Of a DNA stretch of 64,000 nt, positions 35,953 through 45,533 are shown piece after piece; positions within the stretch are counted from its first letter, which is position 1, and every line of letters begins with the position of its first letter. Location: assembly GCF_026241165.1 (NCBI RefSeq), contig NZ_JAPFQN010000004.1, forward strand, positions 247,682 through 311,681, given 5' to 3'. The translations under genes were made by a program, and so were the position numbers. The DNA comes from Mangrovivirga halotolerans. Its GTDB lineage: Bacteria; Bacteroidota; Bacteroidia; Cytophagales; Cyclobacteriaceae. Under the pieces are notes generated by a model. The model worked only from the letters and a program-made list of their open reading frames with translations. It was not told the origin of the DNA and did no database searches.

Positions 35953-37209
35953 TTATTGACAAATATTACCGCTTGAATTATCTGCAAACGTATTGCTGTC
36001 ACCAGGAACGAAATTACTATCTGCTGTTTCTACATAAATACCACAGCCGGCACTGTTTTGAATCGTGCTGTTTGTTACCGTAAGATATGGTGCTGCATAG
36101 GCTCCATCCTTGGTTAAAAGGATGTTGGCTATACCACTATCATATTGATCACTGCCACCATATTCTACAATACAATGGTCCATTTCATTTAATAGGCTAT
36201 TACTATGAACTACCAGTCCCATCCAGTAACCTGCAGTTTTTGTTGCTCCGGTAAATGTAATTGGTTCGGATGCCGTACCTTTAGCGATTATGATACCATC
36301 ATTTGGTCCTGAAAAATCCTGTTTGAAGTACATGGTCTTATTCGCTTCAAATTCAATGATAGTTCCCGGCATAATTGTAAGTGTAGCTTCTACATCAATT
36401 GACTGCTCGACCCTGTAGGCTGCTCCATTTGATAAGGCTTGCCAGGTAGCATCATTTACAATATCGTGTAACGGACTTCCACTTGCGTTAATTTCTATAC
36501 CGTCAAAGTTGTTATTAGAAAATGTTGATTGACCATCTATTGCGCCAACATTGTCAGCATCAATTCTCACTGCAGCTTCTGTATTATTGATAAAACTGTT
36601 GTTTGCGAAATCTCTTAGCAGAGTGCCATGCTCTACTATCAGACCATATCCTATGCAGTTTTGAATAGTGGAGTTAAATACTTTTAAGCTTCCATTCCAG
36701 CCACTTGCTCCTTCAATGGCAACACCACCATTGATTTTGATGCTGGTGCCGTAAGTAGCGAGAAAATCACTACCTGCATATTCTACTGTTACATGGTTTA
36801 GTTCGTTTCGTACATCGTTTGCTCTTACTTGCAGTCCACGCCAGAATCCCGGGGTTCTGGATTCTCCGGTTAAAGTGATGGGTTCAGAAGCTGTTCCTAC
36901 TGCCTGAATAGATCCGTCGACATTGATGTACAACCCTGAATTAGCTTTAAATACAACGCATACTCCGGGCTGGATAATCAGATCTGCATTAACTTGTAAA
37001 AAACCATCAATAATGTAATCACATTGTCCCTGTTCAGGATTGATGTTTTCCAGGGTCAAATCAGCATTAATATCTTCGTTAATTACCACGGCATTAGAAG
37101 TGCCTGGTGAAGTGTCTTCATCATCGTCACCACAACTTATAATTACAAATAGTGATAACAAGCATGCCATAGATAATAGTTGGCGGGTGATTAGTTGAAA
37201 TGATTTCAT
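35953..37209 (-). CDS. Right-handed beta-helix lipoprotein
   Basis: The 418-residue protein has a lipobox LFVIISC. The mature chain contains two related halves with the parallel beta-helix pattern (FWRGLQVRANDVRNELNHVT / YWMGLVVHSNSLLNEMDHCI; VEYAGSDF / VEYGGSDQ; NSTIQNCIGYGLIVE / NSTIQNSAGCGIYVE). It is probably a surface-exposed structural or carbohydrate-binding protein. Enzyme activity cannot be argued because no catalytic Asp cluster stands out. It is a single gene. Confidence 0.85.
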   Translation of the reverse strand: MKSFQLITRQLLSMACLLSLFVIISCGDDDEDTSPGTSNAVVINEDINADLTLENINPEQGQCDYIIDGFLQVNADLIIQPGVCVVFKANSGLYINVDGSIQAVGTASEPITLTGESRTPGFWRGLQVRANDVRNELNHVTVEYAGSDFLATYGTSIKINGGVAIEGASGWNGSLKVFNSTIQNCIGYGLIVEHGTLLRDFANNSFINNTEAAVRIDADNVGAIDGQSTFSNNNFDGIEINASGSPLHDIVNDATWQALSNGAAYRVEQSIDVEATLTIMPGTIIEFEANKTMYFKQDFSGPNDGIIIAKGTASEPITFTGATKTAGYWMGLVVHSNSLLNEMDHCIVEYGGSDQYDSGIANILLTKDGAYAAPYLTVTNSTIQNSAGCGIYVETADSNFVPGDSNTFADNSSGNICQ

Positions 37210-37585
37210 ATCTTAATTTGATAATTGGTTTAATAATGTCCTGATAATTGAAATGTCAATCATCGTTTTCTTCTGGTTAGTGAGAAGAATTTTGAAAAGG
37301 TTACCGGTTGTAAAAAAAAAAGTTACCGGAAAAACTATGTTTTGGTTTTATTAAAAACGAAAGTAGTAAGAAAAAGGTAAATAAAGAAATATGGATCTGG
37401 GTTATTGTATTTGATTGTTTTGAGTGTAACCATTTGAAAATCAAAATATTAATATTATGCCAGGAAGAATATCAGAATATAAGCTAATATTGACTATGGA
37501 GGGGTTTGATTCATCCAATTTTAGTTTTTGATTCTATTTAATTAAAGAAATAGTCGGGAGAAAAGTCTTTAGGCTTTAAAAAGTA
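37210..37585. other. Intergenic region, about 375 bp
   Basis: No coding potential was seen; one A-rich tract (37312-37320) and no repeat. It is the upstream region of the beta-helix lipoprotein. Confidence 0.4.
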
Positions 37586-37624
37586 AAAGGCGGATATTCA
37601 ATTAAAAATATCCGCCTTTTTAAA
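37586..37624 (-). terminator. Intrinsic terminator after the PLP enzyme
   Basis: A perfect stem AAAAGGCGGATATT / AATATCCGCCTTTT with an eight-base loop has a T run on the minus-strand side. It starts 17 bp past the stop codon of the PLP-dependent gene. Confidence 0.9.
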
Positions 37625-37640
37625 TATTCCGTTATCAGGA

Positions 37641-39485
37641 TCAGATTTCTTTAACAAAATCCCTGAATACTTCTTTATGTCGTTCAAGATCCATATTGTG
37701 AGATAGTGCTACCCGAACAATATAGTCTTTGTCAGATTCTTTAGTCGTACCCTGGGTGGAGGTTGCCGGAATAGTCCAGTAACATCCTTTAAGCTGACCG
37801 TAGCTTACACAGTATTTGCTTTCACCTGGGATTTCATTGATCATTAAATTGATCAGTTTTTGATTCAATGATCTTTTATACGTTTCTTTTTCTTCATCAG
37901 TATTACCTTTTGTTGGCAGGTCTAATGAAAACACAGAAGGGGTAAAGCCTTGCTCAGCTAATTTCTCAGAAACAAAATTGATCTTTGCCTGGGGTAATTG
38001 TTCTTTTATGAAATTTACAAACTCTCTCGTGTTCTTATAAGCATCGTGAATTCGCTGATTCATTGAAGGTAATTGCTCTGCTAGTATTTCATATTGAAGA
38101 TCGGTAGCTTCGTTGTCGCAAAGCAAGAGGTGTTTTTCAATTTTATCAAGCAGGTTTTCAGCTTTATTATTTGCCACAATATAGCCTGCTGTACATTTTC
38201 CTCCGCTCGGAAATTTAGATCCGCTAACATATGAAATAGAACGTATTGAAGAGAGGATCTTATCCTCACCCAGAAACTGAACGTTAGGACAGAAAGTCTG
38301 GTCGAGGATAAAAACCGGATCGATAGCTGTATCCCCAGATGCAGATTTGCGCTCCTTACTTAATACTTCTTTAAGTTTTTCCAGATTTGGAACTTCAACC
38401 CGTGGGTTTGTCGGAATTTCAACTATGATGTACGGAATTGCATCTTCTTTTGCTACTTCCTCTAAGACGCGGTCAATACTATCGACCATATTGTTTTCAC
38501 CATCAACAGGGAGGTCGACGATCTCCACATTGTCCTGGCATGCAGCAACTCTTCTGGCCTGGTCATTGGTACCCCCATAACAGTTAGGAGGAACAATGAA
38601 TTTGATGTCTTTTCCCGGGTGTTGTTTTAAGGCATCATCGATGAGGCCCATCATGATAGCGTATTGGACAGATAGTCCTGAAGAACCCACCAGAGCTTTG
38701 GATGTAGTTCCGGTGATACCCTTGATCGTATCCTGAACAATGGTTTTATTTTCTTCTTTATTGGTTTTTACCTTATCTAATGATGAGGATCCGGTTAAAA
38801 TCTGCAGTGCTAAAAAGCAGTTGGCCGGAGTCATTGCTATGGTTTCTCTTCTTCGGACGTGCTGAATTTCAGCGATATACTCTTTATTTTTTTCGCCATT
38901 CACTAAAATGATGCTACCGAAAAGGGAATGTATGCGAACGAAAAAGTCTATGTTCGATGGCAGTTCCATTTTACCAATCTCATCTTTTTGGGAAATGAAT
39001 ACAGTACTTCCTTCAAATTCCGGGATTTCATCAGTGTTTTTAACCTTTTTCAGTTCGAAATTATATCCATAGATATTTTTCAATGTTTCAAAATCAAACT
39101 GTTCTGGTAATTCTTCGGTATAAGTGATGAGTGTATTTCGATTGTCGAGCAGATTTTTTCTCAATACAGCTGATACAGGCGCTGTCATCGAAGAAAAGCT
39201 GATTACACTATCAGTTGAGAGACCATTTAAATTGGCTACTGCCCACTCAAGCACACACGAAAGGGGATGCCCAAGTCGTATATAATCAAAAGCAGTTGGT
39301 AATTCACTAAGTGCTGAATTATCAGAATTGTCTTCTGTATATAACTTTTCAAAATGCTCAATGAACTGGGTTTTTGCCAATGACTCATTATAGATATCAA
39401 GTCGATGGGTTGTTAATCTCACCCAATCGTTTGGCATGTTTTCCAATACATCTTCAACAAATTTCAGCACGTTATTTTCTTTCAT
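37641..39485 (-). CDS. PLP-dependent Cys/Met-metabolism-type transferase
   Basis: The start is set at 39485 (MKENNVLKFVEDVL); the frame continues nine codons further. The 614-residue protein has the fold-type I pattern: GSSGLSVQYAIMMGLID, VEIPTNPRVEVPNLE, FILDQTFCPN with the cofactor Asp, and the PLP-binding Lys in SGSKFPSGGKC (Lys424 from this start). It resembles cystathionine gamma-synthase/lyase enzymes but is much longer than the usual 380-400 residues. The additional N-terminal 150-200 residues have no known motif. Similar long forms occur in Bacteroidota. The substrate is probably a sulphur amino acid or related thiol, not established. Confidence 0.85.
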   Translation of the reverse strand: MKENNVLKFVEDVLENMPNDWVRLTTHRLDIYNESLAKTQFIEHFEKLYTEDNSDNSALSELPTAFDYIRLGHPLSCVLEWAVANLNGLSTDSVISFSSMTAPVSAVLRKNLLDNRNTLITYTEELPEQFDFETLKNIYGYNFELKKVKNTDEIPEFEGSTVFISQKDEIGKMELPSNIDFFVRIHSLFGSIILVNGEKNKEYIAEIQHVRRRETIAMTPANCFLALQILTGSSSLDKVKTNKEENKTIVQDTIKGITGTTSKALVGSSGLSVQYAIMMGLIDDALKQHPGKDIKFIVPPNCYGGTNDQARRVAACQDNVEIVDLPVDGENNMVDSIDRVLEEVAKEDAIPYIIVEIPTNPRVEVPNLEKLKEVLSKERKSASGDTAIDPVFILDQTFCPNVQFLGEDKILSSIRSISYVSGSKFPSGGKCTAGYIVANNKAENLLDKIEKHLLLCDNEATDLQYEILAEQLPSMNQRIHDAYKNTREFVNFIKEQLPQAKINFVSEKLAEQGFTPSVFSLDLPTKGNTDEEKETYKRSLNQKLINLMINEIPGESKYCVSYGQLKGCYWTIPATSTQGTTKESDKDYIVRVALSHNMDLERHKEVFRDFVKEI

Positions 39486-39654
39486 GATCTTAAGATTTAG
39501 ATAGCTCAGCAAAGTAGATGGAATTAGATTTATTTTAAAAGCCTTACCCCGGTTTTATTGAATTTTTTGGGTATAGCCACCTTGCAGGAGAAAGCTTATG
39601 AATGTATTTTCAGCCTGGTTTTTTTAGATATCAGGAACGTGGAGAGAAATGGCC

Positions 39655-40140
39655 TTATTTTTTTAATGCGCTATTTTTAGCCAGGCTTATTGATTCAAAC
39701 GCTCTTTTTAAATTCTTTTTATTCCAAAAACCGATGTCATACTGCTTTATTGATGCGGGATTGCTTTTTGACTTGAGTATCAGGGAATATTTTGGATACT
39801 TCTCAGCAAGGCTTCTCTTGAGTTTTAAATTAAGATCGTCGTATAAAAATTCTATTGGTTTTAGTTCTTCATCATATCGTGAAGTCAATAGAGTGACTGA
39901 CTTTTCTGTTATTTCGATATGGTTGATATAATATTTTGCTTTTTTAAAACATATTGTAAAAAATACAATCAGCAGGAATAATAAAATAAGCTGATAAATG
40001 ATAAAATCGTCTGGTTTTGAAATAGTTTTTGAGAGAATTACCATTTCAAGGATAAAAAACATTATCAATCCTAAATAGAACCCTGAACCAATTAATAGTC
40101 TTTGTAAAAAGGCCGATTTTGTAGCATTGATCGTTTCCAT
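39655..40140 (-). CDS. Hypothetical membrane protein, two N-terminal helices
   Basis: The 161-residue protein has transmembrane helices at about residues 15-38 and 46-64, then a cytoplasmic domain of the type ITEKSVTLLTSRYDEELKPI. This resembles the PH-like domain that follows helices in some small membrane proteins. I assign no function. It is a single gene. Confidence 0.75.
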   Translation of the reverse strand: METINATKSAFLQRLLIGSGFYLGLIMFFILEMVILSKTISKPDDFIIYQLILLFLLIVFFTICFKKAKYYINHIEITEKSVTLLTSRYDEELKPIEFLYDDLNLKLKRSLAEKYPKYSLILKSKSNPASIKQYDIGFWNKKNLKRAFESISLAKNSALKK

Positions 40141-40423
40141 GATTTAATTAATGACACTTTAATCTAGTTAAAAAATCACATTTTTGTATATAGCTTGTCG
40201 TGTTAAATAGCTTTAATAAAGGAGCTTTCAGATACTTCAGGATACGATAAAGGACCTTAGTAATTGAGGGAATTAATACCTCCTGGTAAAAAGTATGATA
40301 CCTCCATTCCAGGTAAATGGGGTGTCTGTCTGGTTTTGCTAAGTGAATTTATTGTAAAGGCCCGATCACCATACCTTAATTCCTGTTAAGTATCCTTATA
40401 TAATCATTATTCTAATGATTGTT
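40141..40423. other. Intergenic region
   Basis: This is about 280 bp without an open frame. CCTCCTGGTA and TACCTCCATTCCAGG may pair weakly, and no other element was recognised. Confidence 0.35.
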
Positions 40424-40972
40424 TTATTGATATTTCTTTAGCACCTGTTTATATCTTATCCGGTTATATTGCTGTAATAAATTAGGATAAAAATTAAAAA
40501 GGAAGTTACCGGTAAATAAAATGATTGCTATCGTGTAGGAATTAATTAAATAGGCATAGATGCTTGTTAGTAGGCAAAATACAAATAAAACAGTATGAGA
40601 CCTTTCGATGACATAGGTTTCCTTTAATTTATCTTTTATCATTTCAAAATTTCGGAGGAAACGGTAGGAGGGATACTTTTTTCTTATCCGCCTGTTTATA
40701 TAATCGCCATTCGATGAGAATTTCTTGAATTTATCAACGCCCAGATTCTTGTAGAAATTCAGGTCTTGAGAAAATTGAATTTTATCATAGAAAGGGTGTT
40801 TCAGACGGCTTATTAAATAACTAATAGCAATAAATATTCCTAACCAAATGAATTCCCCTTTTCCTCTTACAAAAAATATTAACGAGGGTGCTAATGTGGT
40901 AGAACATAACAGGGCTATAATGATCAGGTTTAACCTGTATTTCAGTTTTTCTAAAGCTTTATCTTGAGGCAT
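40424..40972 (-). CDS. Hypothetical membrane protein
   Basis: The 182-residue protein has two helices at residues 13-55 (ALLCSTTLAPSLIFFVRG, FIWLGIFIAISYLI) and two more at about 125-160. The cytoplasmic loop between them is basic and has FKKFSSNGDYINRRIRKKY. I recognise no family. Confidence 0.7.
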   Translation of the reverse strand: MPQDKALEKLKYRLNLIIIALLCSTTLAPSLIFFVRGKGEFIWLGIFIAISYLISRLKHPFYDKIQFSQDLNFYKNLGVDKFKKFSSNGDYINRRIRKKYPSYRFLRNFEMIKDKLKETYVIERSHTVLFVFCLLTSIYAYLINSYTIAIILFTGNFLFNFYPNLLQQYNRIRYKQVLKKYQ

Positions 40973-41047
40973 AGTTGATATTTAATCGAAAAAATAATCA
41001 AATTTTTCAAAACCTGCTATTTCTTCCTTATCATTTTTTTAAGGCAT

Positions 41048-41593
41048 TCATAATTCAAATTTGATATACTTCACATCAACATTTTCTGTCAGCCATACAC
41101 CATTTTCTGAAAGGTAAAAATCAATTCCCTCTGCATTCATTTTACCGGATTGAATTTCTAAAACAATGGGGTTGCCATGTCTCATTCCGACATTTTTTGC
41201 TGTTTCTTTATCACTTGATAAATGAACATGATGCCGACTTTGCTTTAAAAGCCCGTGTTGTTTAATTGAATCAATATTTTTGGTGGCTGTGCCATGAAAT
41301 AATATTTCGGGTGGTGATTTTTGTTCTAATTTCAAGTCAACATTTACTGAATGACCTTGATTAGCTCTGATTTTAGAAAAGTCCTGGTTAAACTTAAATC
41401 TCTGTTTATTATTTGATTTGACAATATCTTTTAAAATATCAATGTCAATTGAATAATTAGCTTTTTGCACTCCCTGAATTAAAAGCTCCGTATCAGCCCA
41501 TCCATTTTCATCAAGTACCAGATCTATAGTTTCAGGTTTGTGTCTTAATACCAAACTTAAAAACTTACTTATTTTTACCTTATCAGTTGTCAT
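41048..41593 (-). CDS. kptA: RNA 2'-phosphotransferase (Tpt1/KptA family)
   Basis: The 181-residue length is typical. It has VKISKFLSLVLRHKPETIDL with the basic KF..VLRH signature, DENGWADTELLIQ, FKFNQDFSKIRANQGHS, then LFHGTATKNIDSIKQHGLL and HHVHLSSDKETAKNVGMRHG. The enzyme transfers an internal RNA 2'-phosphate to NAD; in fungi it completes tRNA splicing. Bacteria have no splicing of that type, so its role in bacterial RNA repair or NAD chemistry is open. It lies 21 bp after the stop of an amidohydrolase, which suggests a shared transcript. Confidence 0.93.
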   Translation of the reverse strand: MTTDKVKISKFLSLVLRHKPETIDLVLDENGWADTELLIQGVQKANYSIDIDILKDIVKSNNKQRFKFNQDFSKIRANQGHSVNVDLKLEQKSPPEILFHGTATKNIDSIKQHGLLKQSRHHVHLSSDKETAKNVGMRHGNPIVLEIQSGKMNAEGIDFYLSENGVWLTENVDVKYIKFEL

Positions 41594-41614
41594 TTTTATG
41601 GCTTGTCTTCATCT

Positions 41615-42991
41615 TTATTTTTTAAACCATTTTTCTTCACTTTCAGGACCTAGTTTACCTTCGCATTGTGCCAATATGGTCCTGGAATCATAAATTTCAC
41701 CATTTTTAATTACTGTGTGAACACTTCGGGTGGAATAAATATCTTCCAATGGATTTCCCTTAATGATTATTATATCAGCAAGCTTACCTTTTTCGATAGA
41801 TCCAAGCTTTTCTTCCAGTCCCATAGACGTAGCACTGTTTATCGTGGCAATTTTTATTATTTCATTATTTGGAATACCAATTTCTGACATCATAGCCATT
41901 TCTCTGTGAGTGTTAAAGCCCGGAGTTTTGAAAACCCAGAGAAAATCCAGAATTAATGGTCCATCAGTGCCCATCGATATAAGTCCACCCCGGTCGTAAT
42001 ATCGCTTGAGTATTTTTTTACTGTTTTCATAGAATTTTTCACGATTGGGATTCCATCTTTTCGGGTTGGTATTGACAATAGATTGTGCATATGGTGTCCA
42101 GTATTTTTTCTCATCCACCCAATATTTAAGCCATTCATCCTGGCTTTGTGTAAACCCGCCGATTACTGTGAGTGTCGAATTAAACCAGACATTGTTATCA
42201 ATAAATAAATCAATGGATTGATCTATCAATGGATCGGAAAGATCTAGCGCTGCAATTTCTGTATATCCAGTTGTATTTCCAGGTAAGGCATCTCCGCCAA
42301 TGAAATGCTCAAGACGATCTATTCCTAATGGAATGGCTATTTGTGATCCTACTTCAGGATGTGCTTTATGGTGAAGGTGTCCTGTAACTGTCAGGCCATG
42401 TTTATGCCCCCTGTCTATAACATACTGAAGATGGGTCTCACTAATATCTTTCACTTTAAGACCATTGACTCCTCTATCAGCCCAATAATCAATAGTTTGA
42501 TATATTTCTTCCTTGCTCATGCTATCACTCCACTCTTTATTACCATGACCAAAATACGGACCTGAATTAAGGATCCTGGGACCAACCGATCTATTTAAAG
42601 AGACATTCGTCTTATATTTAGCCACTGCCTCAGGATCTACATCTCCACAAGTGAAAATAGTTGTCACACCATTAGCTAAATAGAGAAGTGGAGTTGTTAT
42701 TGTATCCTCTTTATATTGCCCTTCATAAATTAATTTTAGATGGGCGTGCAAATCAAACAATCCGGGAAGAATGTAATCATCTTTGTGAAGAGTGATCGTT
42801 GGGAAATTCTTTTCGTTGCTGGTAACACCAATGGAATAAATCTTACCGTTTCGAATCTCAATTGCTTTATTTGGAATAGAAATATTGGAATCAGCTTTTA
42901 CAATATTACCCCCTCTGATTATGAGGTTTTGAGCATAAACGTAGCAACTATGGATGACGCATATCAGAATTATATTTAGTTTTTTCATCAT
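41615..42991 (-). CDS. Secreted amidohydrolase (imidazolonepropionase-like)
   Basis: The 458-residue protein has a signal peptide ending YVYAQ. The amidohydrolase superfamily metal sites show GLFDLHAHLKL (first His pair), VTGHLHHKAH, RLEHFIGG and SMGTDGPLI (the Asp). A C-terminal beta-sandwich closes with GKLADIIIIKGNPLEDI. Such enzymes hydrolyse cyclic amides, peptides or related bonds; the substrate cannot be told. It is followed closely by the kptA gene. The second member of the type is at 53781-55166. Confidence 0.9.
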   Translation of the reverse strand: MMKKLNIILICVIHSCYVYAQNLIIRGGNIVKADSNISIPNKAIEIRNGKIYSIGVTSNEKNFPTITLHKDDYILPGLFDLHAHLKLIYEGQYKEDTITTPLLYLANGVTTIFTCGDVDPEAVAKYKTNVSLNRSVGPRILNSGPYFGHGNKEWSDSMSKEEIYQTIDYWADRGVNGLKVKDISETHLQYVIDRGHKHGLTVTGHLHHKAHPEVGSQIAIPLGIDRLEHFIGGDALPGNTTGYTEIAALDLSDPLIDQSIDLFIDNNVWFNSTLTVIGGFTQSQDEWLKYWVDEKKYWTPYAQSIVNTNPKRWNPNREKFYENSKKILKRYYDRGGLISMGTDGPLILDFLWVFKTPGFNTHREMAMMSEIGIPNNEIIKIATINSATSMGLEEKLGSIEKGKLADIIIIKGNPLEDIYSTRSVHTVIKNGEIYDSRTILAQCEGKLGPESEEKWFKK

Positions 42992-43159
42992 ATATACCAG
43001 ATTGCAGCTAAAAGTATTAAAGGGGAGATTTAAATTACTTCCTGTTGTGATGTAATTCTAAATCCATCCAAATGAACTTTGACATAATGATTGTCATGGA
43101 AAATAATTTTTTGCTTTTAAAATTTTCATACTACCATCTTTATTTACCCTGATCTTTTT

Positions 43160-44071
43160 TTATTCTTTCAGGTTCAAAAACCTTGAAGCATTATTGTAAA
43201 AAATATCTTCTTTATCCTGTTCAGTCAGGAATTCAAGACTGTTCAGAAAGTTTATTGATTTGCCAATTGCATAGGGCCATGTCATTTGGTCAGACCCAAA
43301 CATCACTCTGTCTAAATATCCGGCGTGTTTGGCATTTTTTAAAAACTCTGTTACAGTTCGCTGGGTATTCGGTTCAACCCAAAGCATGACGGCTATGTCA
43401 GTATATAATTGAGGATAATAGGCCATAAGTCGCAAAGTATGCTCATGCCATTCTTCTCCTCCATTGTGCATTATATAAATTCTTAATTTAGGATACCTCA
43501 CTAATACATCTTCAATCAGGTACGGGTCACCTAATCTGAGCCTTGCTTTTGGAGACCAGGAGTATGTTCCGCCAGGATCGCCTCCTCCAGTATGTACGGC
43601 TACAGGTATATCATACTTTTCGCAAATCCTAAGATACGGTTGCCAGATTTCATCACTTATGGTTGTTCCACTGTAATAGGCTCCAATTTCTCCGAAGACT
43701 TCAATCTTTTTGTTTTTAACCATTTCTTCGAACTTCACTGAATCCAGATTGTAGTCGTCAGGATGAAAAATTAATAGACCTCTGATGATTCTCTGATTGC
43801 TATCTTTTGCAGCCCAATTTTCTACACTTTCAGGGTTTCCGCTGACCACCGCTTTTACAATATTCCATTTCTGAAACTCAGCAAATGTTTCATTTCTGTG
43901 TTCCTCAACTGTTGAAGCACCCGGAACCCCGTAATGGTCAGTTGGACTTTCTCTTTCACCAAAATCTTCCTTCGAATACGAATGGACGTGCATATCAATT
44001 ATTTTAGATTGGCCGACCAGCAGATTTGCACTCAAGGCCATCAACAAGGTAATTAGAACTGGTTTGTACAT
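43160..44071 (-). CDS. Secreted amidohydrolase-2 family (TIM-barrel) hydrolase
   Basis: The 303-residue protein has a signal peptide (LLMALSANLLVGQ). The metal-dependent amidohydrolase-2 layout has IIDMHVHSYSKED, FGEIGAYYSG, PVAVHTGGGD, LRIYIMHNGGEEW and VMFGSDQMTWP. Members include decarboxylases such as ACMSD and hydrolases of lactones or amides. Export suggests it works on an environmental compound. It is the fourth minus-strand gene in a run of hydrolases between 41 and 46.5 kb, with no repeat separating them. Confidence 0.9.
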   Translation of the reverse strand: MYKPVLITLLMALSANLLVGQSKIIDMHVHSYSKEDFGERESPTDHYGVPGASTVEEHRNETFAEFQKWNIVKAVVSGNPESVENWAAKDSNQRIIRGLLIFHPDDYNLDSVKFEEMVKNKKIEVFGEIGAYYSGTTISDEIWQPYLRICEKYDIPVAVHTGGGDPGGTYSWSPKARLRLGDPYLIEDVLVRYPKLRIYIMHNGGEEWHEHTLRLMAYYPQLYTDIAVMLWVEPNTQRTVTEFLKNAKHAGYLDRVMFGSDQMTWPYAIGKSINFLNSLEFLTEQDKEDIFYNNASRFLNLKE

Positions 44072-44285
44072 CGTAAAGTATATGTTTGTTAAGGAAATAG
44101 CTTACATAGATAAACTCACTACCTGGACTGATTTGTCGGGATGCCTTATACTAAAATCGTACTGAGCCTTATCGTTTGTAGTTTAATTCTAATCAAAATA
44201 ACTAAACAATTTGAAAAGAGAAATTAATCATTCTAATTACCAGCTTTATTCAGGCATATGTTCATTTAAATTAAAGGAGAAGAGA

Positions 44286-45410
44286 TTATTCATGGGAGCC
44301 AGTGTTGATAGCAGTTTCTTTCTTTTCGATTAAGTAGTTCCTCCAATTTGTCTCTAATTCTGATGCTGTGAGTCCGAATATGTTAGAGAAATCTGTGGGG
44401 TTTAGAATTAGTTTCCTGATACTTTCGTATCCGTATTTATTTATTATAAATTCAACAATTAAAGCAGAATATTCATAACCCTGGTTTTCTCCAAATTCAA
44501 CGGTTTCGGCCTTATTTAGATAACTCCAGGAAGGAATATTTTCTATGGTTACATTATTCAGTATTTGGTCTTTTGATTCTTTTGAAAGTTGTTTGGCGTA
44601 GTAAAATGCGAATCCTTCATTTAGCCACTTGGGTAAGCCCACTTGTCCTTGAGGTCTCATATTAATAAATACAGTGTGGCTAAGTTCATGTACAATCGCT
44701 TTAATTAAAGACTCGTAATCATGTACAGTTCCCGGATTAAGAGGAGAGACCATTTTAAGTTCATTCTTTCCAGCTGCCCCAACAACCCAATCAGGTGCAT
44801 CCTCTAAATATATTGCCTTGTGGAATTTTTCTATATCAGGATAAATAATGACATCAATCTTATCCGAAAAATCAGTTTTCATAATGTCAGTCAGCACCAC
44901 GTAATTTGAATCTAACGTGAGCATAAGATCGTTTAGGACGCTGACATCTTTATCTTCTAAATAAAAATTATAATACTTATTTGAGTGCTGTAGCTTATAA
45001 CTTATTGTTTTTTTTCTGTCATCATTGAGAAGTTCTATTTCTGTTATGCTTTTTAGAATTATGCTCTGCCTGGAATGACCTTCCTGCCAAACGCCACTAA
45101 TGCTTTTTTTATCCTCTGATAGAATGCCTTTGAATTTGGCCATTGCAGCTGAAATATCAAATATAACAGAATCAGATTTAGTTATTATGCTACTTACTGG
45201 GATGCCTTTAATTCCTTTATCCGGACTGCCAACTGTTCCTTGTAGATTATTATTGCTATCCATAGTAATTGTAAAGACCAGTCTTGGATAATCTTCACCC
45301 ATTTTAACTTTTCCCATCCAATTACCAGACAGGTTTGAATCTTGTGCATAGGTGTGGGAAATACAAAATAAAGTAACCAGAACAGAAAGTATTGGTAAGG
45401 ATAGTTTCAT
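44286..45410 (-). CDS. Secreted gluzincin-type metallopeptidase (peptidase MA-like)
   Basis: The 374-residue protein has a signal peptide ending HTYAQ, then an N-terminal beta-rich domain of about 115 residues (WMGKVKMGEDYPRLVFTIT) that resembles DUF-type binding modules. The catalytic part has HELSH in AIVHELSHTVF and the distal Glu in LPKWLNEGFAFYY, the gluzincin pattern of the peptidase MA/M61-like group. A helical tail follows. Peptide substrates are likely extracellular. Confidence 0.87.
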   Translation of the reverse strand: MKLSLPILSVLVTLFCISHTYAQDSNLSGNWMGKVKMGEDYPRLVFTITMDSNNNLQGTVGSPDKGIKGIPVSSIITKSDSVIFDISAAMAKFKGILSEDKKSISGVWQEGHSRQSIILKSITEIELLNDDRKKTISYKLQHSNKYYNFYLEDKDVSVLNDLMLTLDSNYVVLTDIMKTDFSDKIDVIIYPDIEKFHKAIYLEDAPDWVVGAAGKNELKMVSPLNPGTVHDYESLIKAIVHELSHTVFINMRPQGQVGLPKWLNEGFAFYYAKQLSKESKDQILNNVTIENIPSWSYLNKAETVEFGENQGYEYSALIVEFIINKYGYESIRKLILNPTDFSNIFGLTASELETNWRNYLIEKKETAINTGSHE

Positions 45411-45533
45411 AGGATAATGGGTAAATGTTTTTTAGAAAGTACTTTAGTTTTTTTTGGTAAATAGATACAAACGGTGTTTAATATAAGCCGTATTCCGCAA
45501 GTATGGTTTATAATCCGTCCTTAGACATGTTTA

